The notes under the pieces were generated by a model that had not been told where the DNA came from, did no database searches, and worked only from the letters and a program-made list of their open reading frames with translations. From assembly GCF_002434505.1 (NCBI RefSeq), contig NZ_DJKE01000012.1, forward strand, positions 384,558 through 448,557: a stretch of DNA of 64,000 nt, read 5' to 3'. Numbering within the stretch: the stretch's first letter is position 1; each line of letters starts with the position of its first letter. Below are positions 17,569 to 24,659 of this stretch, piece by piece. The position numbers and the translations under genes were made by a program. The DNA is from Brevundimonas sp. UBA6550 (GTDB lineage Bacteria > Pseudomonadota > Alphaproteobacteria > Caulobacterales > Caulobacteraceae).

Positions 17569-17734
17569 CGACGTGCTGACCAGCCGGATCGCAGGCGAGC
17601 GCTACGACAACGCCGTTGAAGCCTGGGGCGAGGAAGGCTGGGCCACGGTCGGTCGGCTGTGCCGGTTCTTCGACGCCATGGGGATGGAGCGGTTGAGGTG
17701 TCCGCCGCCAGACGCGCCGCCTCGGCCGGGCTAG
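17432..17734 (+). CDS. Rz1-like outer-membrane spanin lipoprotein (o-spanin)
   Basis: This 100-residue lipoprotein is encoded in an alternative frame, starting inside the Rz-like gene and running past its end. It has the signal MPLKRFLTPALMTAILGA with lipobox VASC (Cys at about residue 23), and then Pro-rich stretches (KPVPPDD, CPPPDAPPRPG) as in Rz1 proteins. AGGAGAGAG stands about 5 bp before ATG. The overlapping Rz/Rz1 arrangement is classical for lambdoid-type phages. It is longer than lambda Rz1 (60 residues). Confidence 0.75.
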   Translation: MPLKRFLTPALMTAILGAAVASCAKPVAAFPPATDLIVQPKPVPPDDVLTSRIAGERYDNAVEAWGEEGWATVGRLCRFFDAMGMERLRCPPPDAPPRPG

Positions 17735-17742
17735 GCGATTTC

Positions 17743-17786
17743 TTTGCAGATCGTGCAAACAAATCCCGATTTGCAGAATCTGCAAA
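17743..17786. promoter_or_regulatory. Tandem palindromic operator pair TTTGCA-N5-TGCAAA
   Basis: Two 17-bp palindromes with identical half-sites, TTTGCA and TGCAAA, lie at 17743-17759 (spacer GATCG) and 17770-17786 (spacer GAATC), with centres 27 bp apart. The second extends to a 9-3-9 repeat (17768-17788). Identical arms with different spacers suggest two binding sites of one dimeric regulator, such as a phage Xre/Cro-like repressor. The regulated gene is not evident, because the sites lie after the spanin gene and before the terminator. Confidence 0.45.
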
Positions 17787-17816
17787 TCAGCGTCGAGCCA
17801 ACGGGCTCCGCCATCG

Positions 17817-17851
17817 AGGCCCGCTCTCTTCGGAGGGCGGGCCTTTCTTCT
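17817..17851 (+). terminator. Rho-independent-type terminator after the lysis module
   Basis: AGGCCCGC (17817-17824) pairs with GCGGGCCT (17837-17844), followed by TTCTTCT. It ends the rightward structural/lysis transcription unit, just before the convergent Fic gene. Confidence 0.6.
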
Positions 17852-17875
17852 CGCCCGCTCTGCCGTTTTCAGAAG

Positions 17876-19123
17876 CTAGAGCGCGATCTCACTTACGCCA
17901 TCGCCAGCATCGCTGTAGTCGCGCTCCAAGAATGATAACGATTTTGCCTTCGGTAGTGTTTTTGTCCCCTCGAAAAACGCAGTCTCTGTAATTTCGGTAG
18001 GCCACTCCAAACGGACATCCATTGAAACGTCCGATGCTCCTTCACGTCGCATAAGCTTGATCGCCTTCAGGGTCTGAAGCGCCACGATATCTCTTATGTA
18101 GGCAGACTGCGGGCCGGACACATCAGAATAATTATGGCTCATGTGGTCAAATCCTTCCCACACAAATACCTCACCCCTGTCCAAAAGGTAGTTCAAAATC
18201 ATCATCTGCCGTTTAGCGATGACCCGTCTTCGAGAGCTGGAAAGCCTGTTGAAGAGGTGAGTTGAAACATCACGAAACAGAGACTTACGGATGTTTCGAT
18301 TTATTTCGTTCAGCAATCTACGGGCCTGGAATGCCACACCGCGCAGACCAAAGCTCAAGAACTCGGTGATATCACCCTCTTTACTGGCGACGCTGGCAAG
18401 CGATCGTAGATATTCGGGCTTCTCATCGTAATAGTAGTTCGACAGCGCAATGAACAATCCGTCACGCAGGCCAGCGCGCTGCAACAGCAGCGCCTCGACG
18501 GCGCGAGCCGTTCTGCCATTTCCGTCCAGGAATGGGTGCATGGCTCCGATATAGTAATGGAAGGCCAGCGCGCGGATTAGAAGGTCATGCTCTGTGAACT
18601 CCCTACTCAGAGCGTCGACAAGAGATGAAAACTCTCGGGAAACAACAGCGCCGCCATCCGCCCCCCTATGCCGAGGCCGTCCGAACGTGACATTTTGTCC
18701 GTCACGACGAAGAACTCCTGGCTCGCAATGGTCATCATCGCAACCAGTTACAATGCGACGGTGGATTTCGAGGATCAGGTCGACATCAATTGGTCGGCGA
18801 GGGTCCAGCTGGGATATCCAGCGATAGGTTTGCACAGCCGCGCGCGCTTGCCGCTGAGAACGTGTCATTCCGCTCTCATCTGCATCGTCATTAAGTGCGG
18901 TGTTCAACTCATTTTCAGTGAAGTCCGCACCTTCGATTTTCGAAGTACCGGCGACCTCGTGCTTCAGCTGAACCTCTTGCAGCTTGTCAGCCCATGCGCG
19001 TTGATACGGAACGGTCGTCAGCGACAATACGGCAGCCTTCGCCTCCGTTAACGGCCCGATTAGGGCGGCCACATCATACTTGAGCCAACGATCTGGTGTG
19101 CAGTATCGGACGATATCGGTCAT
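17876..19123 (-). CDS. Fic/DOC-family AMP-transferase (class II, with inhibitory motif)
   Basis: This 415-residue protein starts at ATG 19123 (MTDIVRYCTPDRW); a longer TTG start at 19174 would add 17 residues. The core motif HPFLDGNGRTAR (catalytic His at about residue 196) is intact, so it should transfer AMP or another NMP to target hydroxyls. An N-terminal TSKIEG (about 60-65) matches the (S/T)xxxE(G/N) inhibitory-helix motif, which makes it a self-inhibited class II Fic. The C-terminal region (about 250-415) is probably a helical/winged-helix domain. It is clearly lower in GC than the phage genes around it, so it looks like an acquired cargo (moron) gene. It may act in phage exclusion or host modulation; the target is unknown. 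Confidence 0.85.
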   Translation of the reverse strand: MTDIVRYCTPDRWLKYDVAALIGPLTEAKAAVLSLTTVPYQRAWADKLQEVQLKHEVAGTSKIEGADFTENELNTALNDDADESGMTRSQRQARAAVQTYRWISQLDPRRPIDVDLILEIHRRIVTGCDDDHCEPGVLRRDGQNVTFGRPRHRGADGGAVVSREFSSLVDALSREFTEHDLLIRALAFHYYIGAMHPFLDGNGRTARAVEALLLQRAGLRDGLFIALSNYYYDEKPEYLRSLASVASKEGDITEFLSFGLRGVAFQARRLLNEINRNIRKSLFRDVSTHLFNRLSSSRRRVIAKRQMMILNYLLDRGEVFVWEGFDHMSHNYSDVSGPQSAYIRDIVALQTLKAIKLMRREGASDVSMDVRLEWPTEITETAFFEGTKTLPKAKSLSFLERDYSDAGDGVSEIAL

Positions 19124-19328
19124 GCGGCGTTTTATCAAGCAACCCGCCGCATTAAAAGACAAATCTCGTTTCAAAAATTCGTCTTCTATTCCAACAGATT
19201 AAGCCTGTAGTCGCCGGTTTCGTTTCCAAGTCATTTGACCTTTGTTTTAGCCTTGCACCTCCCATTCTGAATGCCCAATCCGGCAACCCCGCCGCCACTG
19301 CTTTGACCAGTTCATGCATACGACCACA

Positions 19329-19565
19329 TCAGTCGATCAGCCCGCGCCGCTGCATGTCGATGATGATGGGGTCGGTCAGGGATGCGATGACTTCCATATC
19401 GTAGGCGTCCTCGGCCTCGATCTCATCCGCGAAAGTGCGCGGCTGGTTCTGTCGCAACGTCGAGAGCCGCCAGGACGACTGGACGACCTGCTGTCGCGCC
19501 AGATGCTCTATGCGCTGCAGTTTGACGCCCGCGCGCGATCTGATGAGGGTCTTTCGTGTCGCCAT
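19329..19565 (-). CDS. Small phage protein of the minus-strand cluster
   Basis: This 78-residue protein begins MATRKTLIRSRAGVKLQRIEHLARQ with GGGAGG 9 bp upstream; a longer frame to 19667 lacks such a site. A basic N-terminal helix is followed by an acidic C-terminal half (FADEIEAEDAYDMEVIASLTDP). It is the last gene of a five-gene minus-strand run. The family is not recognised. Confidence 0.5.
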   Translation of the reverse strand: MATRKTLIRSRAGVKLQRIEHLARQQVVQSSWRLSTLRQNQPRTFADEIEAEDAYDMEVIASLTDPIIIDMQRRGLID

Positions 19566-19694
19566 GGCCCAATCCTCCCGAAGCGGAACCTGACACGGCG
19601 TTACGCGATTGTGGAGTCGAGGCCGAACGCGAGGCGGCCCATATTTGTGTTGCGCTTGGGCCGTCATCCTTCGGGGTGGCGGCCTTTCGTGGTT

Positions 19695-19967
19695 TCAGGC
19701 TCGGGCCTGGGGCTCCCGATAGGGTTCGCCTCGGTCGCCGGCCTCCTCGCGCGTCAGGACCGCTGTCGTCGCGTCGGCGCTGATCGCGACCTTGATGTCC
19801 CGGATGCGAATGCCGTCGGCGATGGTCTTCGGCTTTGCGCTTTCTGCGTAGAGGCGCTCGATCCATTCGTCCGACTGGATCGTGATAAGCCCCGGCTTGG
19901 GGCGGTCGTCGTAGCCAGCATCGGCCTGCATAGCGTCGATCGCGGCGTGGAGTTCATCTGGCGTCAT
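19695..19967 (-). CDS. Small phage protein of the minus-strand cluster
   Basis: This 90-residue protein starts MTPDELHAAIDAMQADAGYDD. The central ITIQSDEWIERLYAES and DIKVAISADATTAVLTREE look like an ordered alpha/beta fold. It lies 25 bp downstream of its upstream neighbour in the same direction. No motif links it to a known function. Confidence 0.5.
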   Translation of the reverse strand: MTPDELHAAIDAMQADAGYDDRPKPGLITIQSDEWIERLYAESAKPKTIADGIRIRDIKVAISADATTAVLTREEAGDRGEPYREPQARA

Positions 19968-19992
19968 GAGGCGGGCCTATAGGTCGAGTCGG

Positions 19993-20235
19993 TCAGAAGT
20001 CCTGGAGCCATTCGGTTTCGGCTGCCGTGCCGAGCCGTGTGCGGTCGCTTATCCAGACGTCCAGGCCGCGATAGTTCAGGCCGCCGTTGTTGCGGGTCTT
20101 TAGATCGCGACCGGCCGCCTGGATCACGAACCACGTCCAATACGCCACGATCAGGACCTTCGGCGACGGCGCCCCGTCTATCAGGGCGTCGATCTCATCC
20201 AGGGTCAGGTCCGGGGCGCCGGCGGCCATCGCCAT
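19993..20235 (-). CDS. Small phage protein of the minus-strand cluster (start uncertain)
   Basis: An open frame reaches back to 20376, but I chose ATG 20235 (MAMAAGAPDLTLDEIDALIDG, 80 residues). Upstream of that point the overlapping zinc-ribbon frame shows the better third-position GC bias. The alternative ATG at 20304 would overlap the neighbour by 100 bp. The C-terminal half has a hydrophobic KVLIVAYWTWFVIQAAG stretch followed by TRNNGGLNYRGLDVWISDR. Function unknown. Confidence 0.45.
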   Translation of the reverse strand: MAMAAGAPDLTLDEIDALIDGAPSPKVLIVAYWTWFVIQAAGRDLKTRNNGGLNYRGLDVWISDRTRLGTAAETEWLQDF

Positions 20236-20471
20236 TTCTCGCGCAGCTGAGAACTCATTCCTGAAAAGCCGACGATGATGAGCGTCGGTCGCCTCGCCCC
20301 GCATTTGCGACAGACCATCTTCTGTCGCAAATCGGAGAGCCGGGTCAGTTGCTGCGCCTTCGGGAGAAGGCGCCACGCCAGCTGCACCTCATTTCCACAT
20401 TCGCAGCGCATCGACAGCTGATCGCCCGATTCGACGTCGTCGATCGTCGTGTCATCGGTGTAACGGGTCAT
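20205..20471 (-). CDS. Zinc-ribbon protein of the minus-strand cluster
   Basis: This 88-residue protein has a four-Cys zinc ribbon: C-x-C in MRCECGNEVQL (about residues 23-25) and C-x2-C in VCRKCGARRPTLIIVG (about residues 54-57). Such small ribbons bind nucleic acid or mediate protein contacts. The start overlaps the upstream stop by 4 bp (ATGA), so it is coupled to the gene before it. It is found in an early or accessory gene cluster of the prophage. Confidence 0.55.
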   Translation of the reverse strand: MTRYTDDTTIDDVESGDQLSMRCECGNEVQLAWRLLPKAQQLTRLSDLRQKMVCRKCGARRPTLIIVGFSGMSSQLREKWRWPPAPRT

Positions 20472-20725
20472 AGGGTTCGGAAGCGACCCGCGTTCAGCAT
20501 TCGAGCCTGCTGCACCAGCCGCGCGTTCTTCTCCACCGAGACGTAGGCGACGTTCGATCCGGGCGCCAAGACCTCGGGCAAACAGGGATGTGGCCTGGGG
20601 TGGACCTTGCCCGGCAGCGGTGCGGTGCGCGCGGCAAGCTCGGCCTCGAGCTGCATCAGTTCCGACAAAGGCATCGGTCGTGGCGAACCCGGTTTGTCGA
20701 TCGGCATACCCTTCCTCCTCTTCAT
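20468..20725 (-). CDS. Small basic phage protein, first gene of the minus-strand cluster
   Basis: This 85-residue protein starts MKRRKGMPIDKPGSPRPMPLSELMQLEAEL; AGGGGA lies about 8 bp before ATG 20725. The frame is open back to 20836 but without a good start. Residues 20-35 form a charged helix; the rest includes NVAYVSVEKNARLVQQARML. Its divergent promoter is probably in the 153 bp (20726-20878) shared with the methyltransferase gene. Family unknown. Confidence 0.45.
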   Translation of the reverse strand: MKRRKGMPIDKPGSPRPMPLSELMQLEAELAARTAPLPGKVHPRPHPCLPEVLAPGSNVAYVSVEKNARLVQQARMLNAGRFRTL

Positions 20726-20878
20726 TTCGTCCCCTGTCCGGGGCGGGATCGGCGCGTTGCAGCGCGTCGATCTGCGGGCCTTACCCCGCACGACCAGGAC
20801 CGATCGGCCGTCCGGCTGATCGCCGCCCCCGCTCACGCGAGCCGGGGACTCCTACTCGTGCAAAAGGCGACTCCGCAA

Positions 20879-21739
20879 ATGAATTGTTCTCGAAATGTTC
20901 TCATCTTTGATCAGCGCCCCGTCGCGCCCTGCGAGCCGCCAACGGCATGGCTGGGCGGCAAGCGGCATCTGGCCCGTCGGATCTGCGGCGTGCTGGCCGC
21001 CACGCCCCACGACGCCTACTGCGAGCCGTTCATCGGCATGGGCGGTGTCTTCCTGCGCCGGCGGGTCCGCCCCGCCGTGGAGGTCATCAACGACCTGAGC
21101 GGCGACGTCGTGACCCTGTTCCGCGTGGCCCAGCGCTTCCCGGACGCCCTCATCCGCGAACTGGCGTGGCGGCCGGCGGCGCGGGCGGAGTTTGAGCGGA
21201 TCCGCGAGACGCCCGATGGCGATCTGCTGGACATCGAGCGGGCGGCCCGGTTCCTCTACCTTCAGACGCTGGGCTTCGGCGGAAAGGTCGCCGGGCGGTC
21301 CTACGGTGTCAGTCCGACCAGCCCCCACAACTTCGACCTGACGAGGATCGAGCCGCGCCTGCGCCAGCTGCACGACCGCATGGCCGGCGTCGTGATCGAG
21401 AACCTGGACTGGCTGGCCTTCATCAGCCGCTACGATCGCGCCGGCAGCCTGTTCTATCTGGACCCGCCGTATTGGGGCGGCGAGGGCGACTACGGCGCCG
21501 GCATGTTCTCGCGCGAGGACTTCCAACGGATGGCCGACAAGCTGCGGACGATCGAGGGGCGGTTCCTGCTGTCGATCAACGACCGGCCGGAGATCCGCGA
21601 GATGTTCGCCTGGGCCGACATCGAGGCCGTGAAGACGGTCTATTCGATCCAAGGCGGAAATGCGCCTGGCGCGGCCGAGCTGCTTATCGCTAAGGGCGTC
21701 GAACTTGCACCGGCCGCTCCACAGGCCATGCTCATCTGA
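20879..21739 (+). CDS. D12-class N6-adenine DNA methyltransferase
   Basis: This 286-residue Dam-like enzyme methylates adenine N6 using S-adenosylmethionine. Motif X is WLGGKRHLARR (about residues 24-34), the AdoMet-binding motif I is CEPFIGMGGVFLRRR (about 48-62), and the catalytic motif IV is DPPY (Asp at about residue 195, in LDPPYWGG). I start it at ATG 20879 with AAGGCGA upstream; the longer frame to 20588 runs through the divergent gene. No restriction partner lies nearby, so it is a solitary phage methyltransferase that may protect phage DNA or alter regulation. It is the last recognisable prophage gene. Confidence 0.85.
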   Translation: MNCSRNVLIFDQRPVAPCEPPTAWLGGKRHLARRICGVLAATPHDAYCEPFIGMGGVFLRRRVRPAVEVINDLSGDVVTLFRVAQRFPDALIRELAWRPAARAEFERIRETPDGDLLDIERAARFLYLQTLGFGGKVAGRSYGVSPTSPHNFDLTRIEPRLRQLHDRMAGVVIENLDWLAFISRYDRAGSLFYLDPPYWGGEGDYGAGMFSREDFQRMADKLRTIEGRFLLSINDRPEIREMFAWADIEAVKTVYSIQGGNAPGAAELLIAKGVELAPAAPQAMLI

Positions 21740-21897
21740 GTAGGTCGGCGTGCACAATAGCCCCCTCTCTTGCCGCCGTTTAGGTTTGACACCAACCGCT
21801 GTCGTCCAGCGGCGGCAGGCTTTCCCGAACAGGGGTTTGACAGCCTAAGTCGTTGCTATGGCTCGGAAGCGCACGCCCTCCGGGCCTACCACCCCCC

Positions 21898-21925
21898 TGT
21901 CGGGACCACTTAGAAGTGGCTCAAA
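21898..21925 (+). repeat. Left terminal inverted repeat of the island
   Basis: It begins TGTCGGGACCACTTA and ends TGGCTCAAA. The 9-mer AGTGGCTCA recurs 21 bp further in (21915-21923 and 21936-21944), giving a second, subterminal site. Left flank: CCCCC. Confidence 0.7.
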
Positions 21926-22097
21926 ACCATCTAAGAGTGGCTCAGCGGCTGGTTCAGCTTTCCAATGACCGGCTGCTTTTCCGGTTTTGATTCTTAGCAG
22001 ACAGTGAGCGCGTCTGCTCACGGGTCTTGGCGTCGTTGAGGCCGTTAAGGAGAGAAGGTCTGCTTGTGATTCTCGGCGGTCGTCATTAGGGCATTAG

Positions 22098-22235
22098 ATG
22101 GAAGCACGAGAGCTTATAGCCGGAGCCAACCTGGCTAAGTTGACGCTCGACGAGTTCGACAACACTCAGCTTCGATCGAGTGGGATCACTGAGCCAATTT
22201 TTGCATCTACGAGACTCGATCAGTGTCGCTCGTAA
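22098..22235 (+). CDS. Possible 45-residue small protein
   Basis: ATG 22098 opens MEARELIAGANLAKLTLDEF... to TAA at 22233-22235. Composition looks protein-like, and the ORF overlaps the end of the opposite-strand STAND gene by 16 bp. There is no clear ribosome-binding site. It may be a fragment or chance. Confidence 0.2.
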   Translation: MEARELIAGANLAKLTLDEFDNTQLRSSGITEPIFASTRLDQCRS

Positions 22236-23782
22236 GCAGAGATTTGAGTTCTCATGTCCCCCGGCTCCCGCGCCAGATAGATATCGAACAAATCCAACAA
22301 CTCGGCCTCTCGCCTGCTATCGCCATCGACCGCACGGTATAGCCTGACCAGCATGCGCCCCAAATGGTGCAGCGTCATCCAGTGGCCTTGGCGCTCGCCT
22401 CCTTTCCAGCCGTCCATCAGTTCGACAACGCGCATGGCAGCGGCAAAGGCCACGTCCGGATATCGGTCAATGCGCTCTTCTAGCGACCGCATGAGCCAGT
22501 CAGATTCGTCGGCAAATGATCGTGACTGGATATGTTCCAGCACCAAAGCGGAACGGTCGGTAGGCCCATCAAGTATCGCGTCCCAACTGGTGTGGGCGGC
22601 CTCACGGCGAACTTGGGGGTCTTCGTCATCCATCAATGGCAACAACCATGCCGTCGCTCGGTCTCCCACCTCTTGGAGATTTGCCAGATACCGCCGATTG
22701 CTTGTCTCGTCTCTCAATCGCGCGAAAATCTGTCGAACCTGGGTTCGACGGAAAAGTCGTTGTTCGTCGCTAAGCAAAAGCTCGCGAACAGTCCGCCCGG
22801 ACGCGATGAAGTGAACGGAGAACACATGGTCGAAGAAGGATTCGTGGGCGAACTGAATCTGTCCGCCGGCGGCTGTAATTAGAGATGCGGAACTCAGCGC
22901 ATCCCTAGCGCCAGCATATGGGCTCAAAACGCTGACGGGTGCCGTCAGCTCTTGATGGTCGCTCATGCTTTGCGCGATCGCGCCAAGAGCTTCTTGAGGC
23001 GTCCACTGGAGGCCAGCGTCTCGAAACTCTCGCGCCCGAACTTCAATTAGCTGGTCGAATAGCCGACTTCCGGAAATCTCGCCTTCAACGACTTCTCCTA
23101 GACGATACAGATCAACGAAGACTCGCAAGTTGATCGGCACGGAAAGCAGCCGCTGTTCGCGATCGGTAAACGTTCGATCGGCTAAGCCTAGCGGTCGGAG
23201 CACAGGCCTTACGCCTGCCTCCCAATCCAACGGCTTTAGGGTAACTGTTTGGGCATAGGGCGATGAAATGAACTGCTTCAGGCGGCTGTCGTGCTCCAAG
23301 TCGTAAGAGCGACACGCGATAACCACCTTCATTTTGGGATAAAATCCGCTGTCGGCAATCATCTGAAATAGCTGATCCCGCATGCGGCCAGATCGACCCG
23401 ACGCCTCGCTCACTGCGTCCACCTGATCAACGACGAGGAGCGTTTCTTTTAAACCGTGCCGGTTACCAAGTAGGCCAACCGGGCTTTCCGGTCGATCGAG
23501 CAATGCGGCGCCGACATCCTCAATACGGGAGGCAGCTAAAAATCGATCGATACGCAATGCTAATGTTGGCCACCCATGCGCCCGGGCAACTTGGATAGCG
23601 CGAGCTAAGGCCACGCTCTTACCGCTGCCCGCCCCTCCGGCGACAACCAAAAGGTTCGTTGCACCGGACATAGCGGCTTCAACGGTTTGATCGATTTCCT
23701 CAGTTGGGATCAGCTCTCCGGCAACTGGAGGCAAAAGCGATGACAGATATCCAGTCGCTACAAAGCGCGTGTGCAGCCGCAA
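22220..23782 (-). CDS. STAND/NACHT-like P-loop ATPase with helical-repeat C terminus, apparently N-terminally truncated
   Basis: The frame codes for up to 520 residues. Walker A is GGAGSGKS (about 49-56), Walker B is LLVVDQVD (about 115-122), and AAA-like sensor and winged-helix regions follow (VVIACRSYDLEHD, LRPLGLADRTF). Residues about 330-520 form HEAT-like helical repeats (MDDEDPQVRREAAHTSWDAIL). This is the NTPase plus sensor core of a STAND protein. Relatives in defence systems usually have an effector domain before the NTPase; here only about 48 residues precede Walker A and the only upstream start codons are TTG (23782 or 23734), with ATG only at 23671. The 5' end overlaps the divergent TniQ-like gene. 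Either it is a stand-alone ATPase or an effector has been deleted. Confidence 0.6.
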   Translation of the reverse strand: MRLHTRFVATGYLSSLLPPVAGELIPTEEIDQTVEAAMSGATNLLVVAGGAGSGKSVALARAIQVARAHGWPTLALRIDRFLAASRIEDVGAALLDRPESPVGLLGNRHGLKETLLVVDQVDAVSEASGRSGRMRDQLFQMIADSGFYPKMKVVIACRSYDLEHDSRLKQFISSPYAQTVTLKPLDWEAGVRPVLRPLGLADRTFTDREQRLLSVPINLRVFVDLYRLGEVVEGEISGSRLFDQLIEVRAREFRDAGLQWTPQEALGAIAQSMSDHQELTAPVSVLSPYAGARDALSSASLITAAGGQIQFAHESFFDHVFSVHFIASGRTVRELLLSDEQRLFRRTQVRQIFARLRDETSNRRYLANLQEVGDRATAWLLPLMDDEDPQVRREAAHTSWDAILDGPTDRSALVLEHIQSRSFADESDWLMRSLEERIDRYPDVAFAAAMRVVELMDGWKGGERQGHWMTLHHLGRMLVRLYRAVDGDSRREAELLDLFDIYLAREPGDMRTQISAYERH

Positions 23783-24552
23783 CTTCTTATCGTCGCTTTC
23801 AGACGATGACCGATCTTCCCGCGATCGCTGTCGAGCAGCTTGTCGCTTTGGGGCTGCTCGAGCATCGAGTGGACCCCGCCGTCCAGGTTTTGAGAGGCGA
23901 TAGATTGCTCAGCGCCACATCCGTCAAAGCGTTTCTGACCCGATTTGACAACGTGCCGCAGAGATACAACGCCCCAGGTTGGATCCGACTTCAAGACGCG
24001 TTTATGGGTGTGGGCGGTCGGGAGAAACCTTGGGGGCCTGTGCTCGCTTCGTGGCTGAGCGGAAGCCTTCCCGGCGGCCTAGTAAATGTGGGGGACTTCG
24101 GCGCACCTACCTTAGCAATATACACAGGAGTGGCACGAACCATTGTGATGGGTGGCTCCTCCTCAACGCCTTGGTTCAGCTTCGAATCCAGCGATTACAA
24201 CGGCCTTTCCCGCGATTGGTTGTCGCCCGGCGAAACCGCAGCGCATCTCAACTGCTCCGCTGTGGAGATGAGCTACCTGCGGGATAACGGTCACCTTTTA
24301 CCAATCAAGGGCGAGGAACGAACTCTCTATAAGCGAAGTGATGTTGAAGAGTTTGGACGGGTGTGGATGAGCAGCCGAGAAGCCGCGATGCGCATGGGAG
24401 CGTCGGCCAAATATATGTGGCGGGAAATCGAATCTTACGACTTGAAGTCACAGCTCGGCCGCGGCTTCTACAGCCGCGATGAGTTAGAACCGATCGTTGA
24501 TGAGGAAGTGAGACTCAGGAGGCTCAAAGCCATCAGCGCGAGCCTTTCGTGA
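23740..24552 (+). CDS. TniQ-like multi-helix-turn-helix protein lacking the zinc-finger N terminus
   Basis: This 270-residue protein starts at ATG 23740 with GGAGG nine bases upstream. Three helix-turn-helix/excisionase-like segments follow in series: LPAIAVEQLVALGLLEHRV (about 30-48), WLSPGETAAHLNCSAVEMSYL (about 165-185) and WMSSREAAMRMGASAKYMW (about 208-226). Between them PVLASWLSGSLPGGLVNV resembles the linker of TniQ proteins. TniQ/TnsD proteins choose the target site of Tn7/Tn5053-like transposons, which matches the TGT ends of this island. The usual N-terminal Cys/His region is absent. Alternative: an unrelated transcription factor. Its start region overlaps the opposite-strand STAND gene by 43 bp. 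Confidence 0.45.
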   Translation: MTDIQSLQSACAAATSYRRFQTMTDLPAIAVEQLVALGLLEHRVDPAVQVLRGDRLLSATSVKAFLTRFDNVPQRYNAPGWIRLQDAFMGVGGREKPWGPVLASWLSGSLPGGLVNVGDFGAPTLAIYTGVARTIVMGGSSSTPWFSFESSDYNGLSRDWLSPGETAAHLNCSAVEMSYLRDNGHLLPIKGEERTLYKRSDVEEFGRVWMSSREAAMRMGASAKYMWREIESYDLKSQLGRGFYSRDELEPIVDEEVRLRRLKAISASLS

Positions 24553-24659
24553 CCCGAACGAAACATCGTGAAGTCCTATCAGCTGATCGCTTCAACGCTG
24601 TTGGGCACGTCGGAGATCAGTGCCGCAAGGCGACGGCTCTCGAAGATTGGGCAGCCAAA

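Noticed and set aside
20588..20878. Upstream extension of the methyltransferase open frame
   Set aside because: The extension overlaps the divergent small gene and reads as low-complexity Arg-rich sequence; ATG 20879 gives the normal family start.
21740..21897. tRNA gene or tmRNA as phage attachment site
   Set aside because: No cloverleaf-like sequence or tRNA 3' end could be recognised here or elsewhere in the window.
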